From assembly GCF_029962835.1 (NCBI RefSeq), contig NC_080573.1, positions 93,615,501-93,679,500 of the forward strand: a stretch of 64,000 nt of DNA. The letters run 5' to 3'. The stretch's first letter is position 1. Each line of letters opens with the position of its first letter. The position numbers were made by a program, and so were the translations under genes. The DNA comes from Magnolia sinica. Lineage: Eukaryota; Streptophyta; Magnoliopsida; Magnoliales; Magnoliaceae. Positions 57,845-64,000 of the stretch are shown one piece after another. A model generated the notes under the pieces. It was not told where the DNA came from. It did no database searches and saw only the letters and a list, made by a program, of their open reading frames with translations.

Positions 57845-58350
57845 TTACTTCATCATTTCTTCATGCAACTCTTGCAGCCCCAATACCTTGCTATGTGGGA
57901 CCTTGTGATCGTCGTGATGGTCAACAATATAGACCTCATAGTAACATTGATTAAATAACACATACTTTGGTGGCGTGTATGTCAGCGGGCTCTCTAGACG
58001 GGGAGTTGTCTTGTGCTCTTCCCCTGAGTGTTGTTGGTTCATGCATGTCAGTCAGTTGTATCTCAAGAGACCAATTTTCAAATGATGATGCATCATTCAT
58101 TGCCCTTAGCCATTTTAAGTTCATTGGATTAGCCATCCCAACATTGGCATCCGCCATTTCAGGAAACATGTTTGTGTCAACCCCCATTCCTCTATCCTTT
58201 TCTGAAAACTTGAGTAAACCCTTGTTGATAATATCTTACATCATATTCTTGAAAATGACACATTATTTAGAGAATGAGTTTTTGTGCCATGCTATTTATA
58301 GAACTCACCCTTTTTTGATTTTTCCAGCTGATGGTATCTTATGGTACTCT
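57845..58350 (-). pseudogene. Gypsy Gag(-protease) remnant, C-terminal part
   Basis: Minus-strand frames, with many stops, read EYHKIPSAGKIKKGEF, a degraded zinc-binding stretch (THSLNN), MGVDTNMFPEMADANV and PPKYVLFNQCYYEVYIVDHH. The EGHKIPxAxxxKGxxYCKWH pattern followed by THSTxxC is known from Gag of plant Ty3/gypsy elements of the non-chromovirus type. It is the continuation of 59476-59750; the LINE at 58368-59475 separates the two. Confidence 0.55.
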
Positions 58351-58367
58351 AACAATTTAATGACTTT
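58351..58367. repeat. 17-bp target duplication, left copy
   Basis: AACAATTTAATGACTTT, identical to 59476-59492; flanks the LINE-derived insertion. Confidence 0.88.
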
Positions 58368-58385
58368 TTTTTATAAAAAAAAAAC

Positions 58386-58570
58386 TGTGGTAAAAGATTA
58401 CTGGGATCAATCAGGTACATGGGACCTTTAAGCTATTGAAGGTATTATTCCAGAGGCAGCCATCAGTTTGATCAAGGAAAGTGGAGTGACCATCTCTAAC
58501 AGGAAAGATCACCTTGTCTGGAACCTAACCTCCTCCGATAAATTCTCCCTCAAATTTACCTGGAACACCC
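58386..58570 (+). pseudogene. LINE ORF2 fragment, C-terminal to RT
   Basis: Reads VKDYWDQSGTWDL, IPEAAISLIKESGVTISNR, KDHLVWNLTSSDKFSLKFTW. This D-x-L-x-W-x(3)S-x(2)F-S-x-K-x(2)W pattern lies between RT and the zinc-binding end of plant L1-type ORF2. One stop is present. Confidence 0.72.
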
Positions 58571-58779
58571 TTTTTTTTTTGGAGAAAGGTGGACAATTGA
58601 TCCACCACAATTCATTCAATAACCAGGATACACATCATTTCAGGCGGGTCTGACAAAAAGATATTGACCTCACCTATCGTATAGCAACAAGGAAACTAAA
58701 AACATAAGACTGCACAGGGAGCCACAACAAAATATAAAAAATGCCCCAAGAAAATGAAAAATAAAAAAACCACAAGACA

Positions 58780-59457
58780 TCATACTGTGCTCCGGACCTC
58801 CTTTCTGGCAACCTCTCTCAGAGCACCCAAGCCAACCTTGTCCAGAAAAATGCTACCTCTAACTTTGGGCAGGAGATCATGGATGGAAGAAAAGGAAATG
58901 GATGAATTCTGGGCACTACCCAGCCGTGCCAATCCATCAGCAATAGCATTCCCTTCCCTATAAATGTGACAGAATTGGAATTGCCCTTTCTCCTTGAAAC
59001 GAGCAATCCTAGCCAGCTAGTAATTCCACTTCCAGCTGGGAACGAGAGACCCCGTCAGAATCTTCACCGCCAACAGGGAATCGGACTCCACCATCACATT
59101 ATGGTAGCCTTTCAACAGGAATTGTTCCATTCCGTCAGTAATGGCCCTCAGTTTGGCATTCACGTTAGAACCCACCCCGTAACTAGCTGAGAATGCAAAC
59201 AGAAAAATACCGTTTTCATTTCTGCAGATCCCACCCCCTCCTAATTGCCCAGGATTACCTAAAGCATAGCCATCTACGTTGATTTTAACCCAACCTACTA
59301 GTGGCCTGTTCCATCTCACCAAAAGTGAAAAGAAGGAATGGCTGATCCCCCTGGCGGTGTGCACACTGCCCTGTTGGGTTGTCTGCATACTGGTGCTGAG
59401 ATTAGGCGTCGCCACAGCCCCGGAACCACTGCTATCTCCTTGAACAGGGGCAGCCAA
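58780..59457 (-). pseudogene. LINE RNase H-like domain fragment
   Basis: Reads WVKINVDGYALGNPGQLGGG, GICRNENG, NAKLRAITDGMEQFLLKGYH, NVMVESDSLLAVKILTGS, a TAG, then CHIYREGNAIADGLARLG. This is the plant RNase H-like domain (RVT_3 type) with N-V-D-G, the middle acidic residue region (usually AE, here AK), E-S-D-S and the final REGN-x-A-D. Such domains end many plant L1-type ORF2 proteins and occur in stand-alone genes; the adjacent poly(T) supports the LINE reading. Confidence 0.8.
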
Positions 59458-59475
59458 GACCCTCGCTACCTCAGA

Positions 59476-59492
59476 AACAATTTAATGACTTT
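59476..59492. repeat. 17-bp target duplication, right copy
   Basis: Identical to 58351-58367. Confidence 0.88.
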
Positions 59493-59750
59493 ATTTGCCA
59501 GGAAATGATTGAATATATCATTGAATTTTGTGATGTCGAAAGAATATTGCTTATCATAATCGTAAATATTCTTTTTAACATTCAGCCTAGAAGGGGTGTT
59601 GATTGCTTTGGCTAGTGGGGTTGGCAGATGAATAGCTTTTTAGCCACTACCTTCACCACGTCCAATTCAAAATTTGAGTTATGATAAAAATGTCTCAAAT
59701 GATGAATTCTTCATTTATACAGATCTTCGAACTCCATTCGTCATTTTTTT
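59476..59750 (-). pseudogene. Gypsy Gag remnant, middle part
   Basis: Minus strand reads YSFDITKFNDIFNHFLANKV, IKLL. The SFDITK...IFDxLL...IKLPEGHKIP pattern is that of plant Ty3/gypsy Gag. Joined across the LINE insertion it continues in frame into EYHKIPSAG, which confirms the LINE as an insertion into this older remnant. Confidence 0.58.
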
Positions 59751-62700
59751 TTTGGAAGTTCAATGTCCAAGTTGTTTTAGGCCTATTTATAAATTCAGCC
59801 TCTGGCAAAGTGTAACGCCCCATACTTTTCAGTCCTCAAGTTTTATCGTGTAACCTAATTTAGCATGAATACAACCTAGCTTAGAGAGCATTCACGTGCT
59901 TCCTAGTCTAAATCCGACCATTGGAAACAGTCCCCATCCATATATTAAGCTATCCATCCGATATACTTCAAGATGGATCACCCCATCATTAGAAAAAACC
60001 TATTCTTAGGATCCAAATTTCATTAATAGACAAGTCTAATCGACCATCTTAGATGTATGACCCCAGATCACGATATCCACCGTCCATTGTGGCCACCACA
60101 CCCTATTGATCAAATCATCACCCGATCACACAATTCAACCACCTAGTTATGGAAACAACCCTCAAGAATCCATTTAGGTTAGATTAGAAACCCTGATGAC
60201 CATTAATAGTGAGATTTAAATGCAATTTGGCCATTCGGTCGACGAGAATCCACCATCAAGTACCAAGATCTAAAGGTATGGCCCACCAGAACCTTTTGAT
60301 TGGCCACGCATCTAATCCCCTACCCTAAATAACCTTGCTAAATGAATGGGCGGTTTGGATTTACTGAAATGAGTCAGTGGGTCCCGCAAACCACTAATTA
60401 AACATGAAATATGCATGCATGGCCCACCTAAACGTTGAATCTACCTCACGTTCGACCAAATGTCCTGACAGGACACACGAAACTTGATGAACGGAAGGGA
60501 TGTTGTCAGGACATCATTGTGGACCCCACATTCACTGTAAGTGCACGTGTGCTTGTGCCTGCCAAGCACCAGACCGAGAACTCAGTCAAACTAGGAGTTG
60601 ACCGAGCCTGTCTGAAGAAGAAAAAACTCTCTCTTTTGAATTTTTCCCGCCCGCGAGCAGCTTGCGAACAATGTCTGTTTCTAGTCATGAGATGGCCCAC
60701 CATTAGCCATTTATCAGATGATTTAGACCGTCCATCTTAGAGAATGGGAGATTCAAACCGAACCCCCAGAGTTTCACATGTGGTATCGCACGTACAACTA
60801 CACAATCATAGGCGCAAGCAGGTTAAGTGCAACCAATCTTTTTCCAAAAATAGAAAGTTTCTATTTTTCTTGCCTTTACATGCTAGCAATCCACGTGAAA
60901 CCTCCCCCTTATCATCACAGCCCTCCACATTAGCAAATCTCAGCCCTTCAAAGTAGGTTTTCCTATCTACACTTGAAACTTTTCTTCACCCGCCGCCGCA
61001 AGTGAAAACCGAACCCATCGAGCAAATACACTAATCACCGTCCATTTAGAGAGTCCCACAATGTTTAGAGACCCAATCCAAGCCATCCAGACACCTTGGA
61101 ATGAAGGATGACCCTCCCGATCAGAAATTGCCATGATCGAGGGTGTCATTTTCTCCGTCGATTGGGTAACCCCTTCGTAATCCAATGGGCCCCATTTGCT
61201 GATCGGAGATGTTCATCTGGAGAGCCACTTTAACAGATGATCATCCCCAAGGTTACATGTCATCCATTCATTCAAAACAGCCCCAGCCTAGCCGATCTTT
61301 TCTAACCCATCTTAAAATGAAATTGATTAGTAACTCAACTAACTACTTGATTAGTTGCTTCAAGCTCTCAAAAATAGGATTAGCATGGCTTATAAAACCC
61401 ACTCTTTTAGGGCTGCCATCCAAAATAAATAAAAGAAAAAAATGAGAGAAGGTGAGAGTGCCTCTGCCACACCGGCTGGAGTCGAGCGGACTCAGTCTAG
61501 ACGTCGCTGTAAGCAGTAGAGGGAGAGAGTAAGGAAGGAAAGAGAGAAAGAGAAGTCAAGAGAGAAGATAAAGAGAGAAGAAAGAAATGAGAAAGTAAGA
61601 GAGAGGATGATGTCCTCTTTCTTTATGCTGACCGCACCTTCAACCATGGTGTTGTTGAGTCTGGACTGAGTCCAAAGCTCCACAAACTTCAAAAAGAAGG
61701 AGAAGAAAGGAAAGAAAGAAGTAGGAAGAGCAGAGATGAGGGAAGAAGCACGAAGAAGGTCATGTTCTGGGCATTGCAATAGGCTGTCTGGGTAAGACAG
61801 TTGCTAGCTCGGTCTAACTCACTAAGTTGGAGAGTTCTGGAGGTGGTTCAAGTCCAGGACCTGTCGGAATCCAGAGAACAAGAAGAGAGAGAGAGAGGGT
61901 TGTAAGTTGGGTTGCTAGGAAAACCGAGACCAATTCCGACTGTTCTGCCTCAACCAAACAGGTGCACTGGTGGGTCGAGCTAACTCGTTGACTTGACCCC
62001 ATTAGGTATTTAACAAGGTTGAAAGCCTTATTTTAGGCTGGGGTTGCTGCTGGGTGTTCTAGCAGAAGAAGAGGAGTGAGACAGAGGAAGAAGAAGAGGA
62101 AGAAGAAGGGAGAGAGAGAAGGGAGGTTGGGGCTGCTGTTCGGTCAAAACCGAGTTGACTCGGTTGAAACTGTGTTTGACAGTGTTGAGGTAGGCCTAGT
62201 CCAGCCTGGTTCCAGCAGGAAAAGAGGGGCAAGGAGGAAGAGAGTGGGCTTGATGAGTCTACTCGACTGAAGCTCGCCCAGCCCAAATGAGTTGATCCAA
62301 GTTGAGGTGAGTCAACTTAGCTTCTTGCAATGATTAACCCTGATTTAATGCAATTAAATATTTAGTTAGTTCCTTAATTGCAAGTATGTAAATGATGTTG
62401 GTGCAGATCATTTTCGTTGAGAAGTATAAACCATTTTGAGCTGGGCTAAACCCAAGTTAACTTGGATTTTTGGTAAGCAAACACTACTCTATCTAGAATG
62501 TTAATTATAACTAATTAGAGACTAATTTAAGATTTGAGATTACACATTTCTTGGATTTAAATTACGCTTTAGCTTATCTAGTTGTACCAATTTGAATCTA
62601 ACCCGAATACACATTGGAAACCTTAATCATTTGGGCACATCCAAATCTATTCTACCCTAACCATTGACATGTGATATTTTAGGTTAATCAAGTGTTTTGA

Positions 62701-63159
62701 GTCCTTTAATGATCTCCAACCAAACAAGAAATAAATCTACGCTCTAAGGTGAGGACTCACCCTTTGAGCTTCCCACTTAAATTCATCAATTTAGACATAA
62801 ATGATGCTTTATTCCATGCAGTTAGTTGCTCTAAGTTATTTCATAGTTTACTTATCTCATTATATGAATATGCCAATATGTTGCGCGACTGACTCCTGTA
62901 ACGTATAATTACTATGTCTCTTTAATGTTAACAAACATGAATGATTCGGTTGCCACATGTTATCTCAAGTTATGGAGTTTACTAATTAATTAGATGTCGT
63001 CGTTTGTGATTATCTTATGGACTGAACGGAACATGTTAAGGACTTACCATCTTGTGATCTACTTACATAGTCTTGATCGCACATTTCTTTACATGACTTG
63101 GATTGCTTATTTGTCCTTTATAGCCTTGATGGAACATTGGTGCCCTTTTGTGGCTTATT

Positions 63160-63720
63160 GACTCTCTCTTCATTTGGTGGTGTTCAGTCATATGGTGATT
63201 TTTAGGTGGAGCTGAAGTTCACTTGTTGATTTTCTAGCCATCTTACGGTGTTTATGTATGATATGATTTTTAGGTGAAGTAGAGTTTTGTATGTTGGTTT
63301 TCTAGTCATCTTGCGGTGTTCAGTCGTACTGTGATATTTCGGGTGGAGCGGGAGTTCACTTATCAATTTTCTATCCATCTTGTAGTGTTCACGTATGATA
63401 TGATTTTCGGGTGGTCTAGAGTTCGTATGTTGATTGTCTCTTCATCTTGCAGTGTTCAGTTGTACTGTGATTTCTGGGTGGAACAGGAGTTCTCTTATCG
63501 ATTTTCTAGCCATCTTGCAGTGTTCACGTATGATATAATTTCTGGGTGAAGTAGATGTTTATATGTTGTTCTCTCTTCATCTTGCTGTGCTCAGTCATAC
63601 TATGATTTTCGAGTGTAGTGGGAGTTCGCTTATCGATTTTCTAGCCATTTTGCGGTGTTCACATACAATATGATTTTCAGATGAAGTAGAGGTTTAAAGC
63701 TTGATTTTCTAACCATTTTG
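63160..63720. repeat. Higher-order tandem repeat, alternating units
   Basis: GATTTTCTAGCCATCTTGCGG-like and GTGTTCACGTATGATATGATTT-like pieces recur about eight times with TGATTTTCGGGTGGAG linkers, spaced roughly 75 bp and alternating in a ~150-bp pattern. Confidence 0.75.
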
Positions 63721-63735
63721 CAGAATTTGTATGAT

Positions 63736-64000
63736 TGATTATTTGATTATCTAAACATGTCCACTTGCATTGTAATTTCTATTACATTTCCTTAATGTTA
63801 AAATTATGTTGACTAGCTTATTTTTGAATATATGATTATGATTTTAAATTGCATTGTTTAATATGTCTCTTCTCATATATTGTGATTGATTATTTGATTA
63901 TCTGGACACGTCCACTTGCATTGTAATTTCTATTACATTTCCTTAATGTTAAAATTATGTTAACTAGCTTATTTTTTAATATATGATTATGATTTTAAAT
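63736..64000. repeat. 151-bp tandem duplication at the window end
   Basis: TGATTATTTGATTATCT at 63736 recurs at 63887, and the following 110 bases match except for a few changes. The window ends within the second copy. Confidence 0.9.

Larger units (their letters stand above)
58368..59475. mobile_element. Scrambled LINE-derived insertion with 17-bp TSD
   Basis: Insert of about 1.1 kb with long target duplications typical of LINE insertion by target-primed reverse transcription. The left 200 bp are LINE sequence on the plus strand; then T10 at 58571-58580 (a poly(A) tail seen from the minus strand) begins a minus-strand LINE 3' part with an RNase H-like domain. The two parts point in opposite directions. 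Confidence 0.78.
59811..64000 (+). repeat. Gypsy-type LTR-like region, possibly running off the window
   Basis: Begins TGTAACGCCCC, like the LTR edges at 8388 and 24511. A TATA box CTTATAAAACCC lies near 61388 and is followed by a GA-rich leader (61440-61600), the same order as in the other gypsy LTRs here. No coding sequence is recognised from 59811 to the end. No LTR end or PBS is visible, so the call rests on these signs only. Confidence 0.4.

Noticed and set aside
62059..62286. Ser/Leu-rich minus-strand ORF and its plus-strand Lys/Arg-rich counterpart
   Set aside because: Low-complexity translation of a GA-rich leader.

Overview
This is a plant (angiosperm) nuclear window made almost entirely of nested transposable elements. 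No intact host gene, tRNA or rRNA was found. The evidence is two LTR-retrotransposon superfamilies (Ty3/gypsy chromovirus and Ty1/copia Sirevirus), a CACTA DNA transposon, Tourist-like MITEs, a tRNA-type SINE, LINE pieces, and fragments of plant genes with introns. Nothing looks grass-specific. A magnoliid-like or other non-grass genome is only a guess.

Layout, left to right. 1-11477: a Ty3/gypsy chromovirus on the minus strand (LTRs about 3.1 kb, tRNA-Met-type PBS, Gag-Pro-RT-RNaseH-INT-chromodomain). It carries an extra sense ORF between PBS and gag and is broken by several stops and a frameshift. 11478-14030: intergenic DNA with a Tourist-like MITE, tandem repeats and a GA microsatellite. 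14031-19208: the 3' part of a Sirevirus (extra ORF, PPT hairpins, LTR), its LTR interrupted by a second Sirevirus LTR. 19230-36944: a non-autonomous gypsy-type element (PBS and PPT, no gag-pol), with a minus-strand solo Sirevirus LTR in its body and a 9-kb degenerate Sirevirus (25757-34733, TSD GTAGA) in its 3' LTR.

36945-42577: degenerate LTR-like DNA with a 30-bp minisatellite. 42578-55924: a 13.3-kb CACTA element (TIR CACTACAAGAAA, TSD TCT) with decayed transposase genes, large arrays of hairpin-forming subterminal repeats, and exon fragments of three unrelated host genes: an ABCG half-transporter, RIBA (DHBP-synthase domain) and zeta-carotene desaturase. A SINE and a truncated Sirevirus LTR bounded by 46-bp direct repeats sit inside it. 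55925-64000: a second MITE, tandem repeats, a gypsy gag remnant split by a scrambled LINE insertion, and a long gypsy-like LTR that may run off the window.

Two patterns stand out. First, the same kind of additional ORF (a domain resembling the Pfam 'putative plant transposon protein' family, then an acidic linker and coiled coil) occurs in three elements of two superfamilies: before gag in the gypsy element and after pol in the Sireviruses. Second, the CACTA element has assembled three host gene pieces, in at least one case with introns and splice sites kept. All assignments come from reading translations and repeats by eye; no database search was run.
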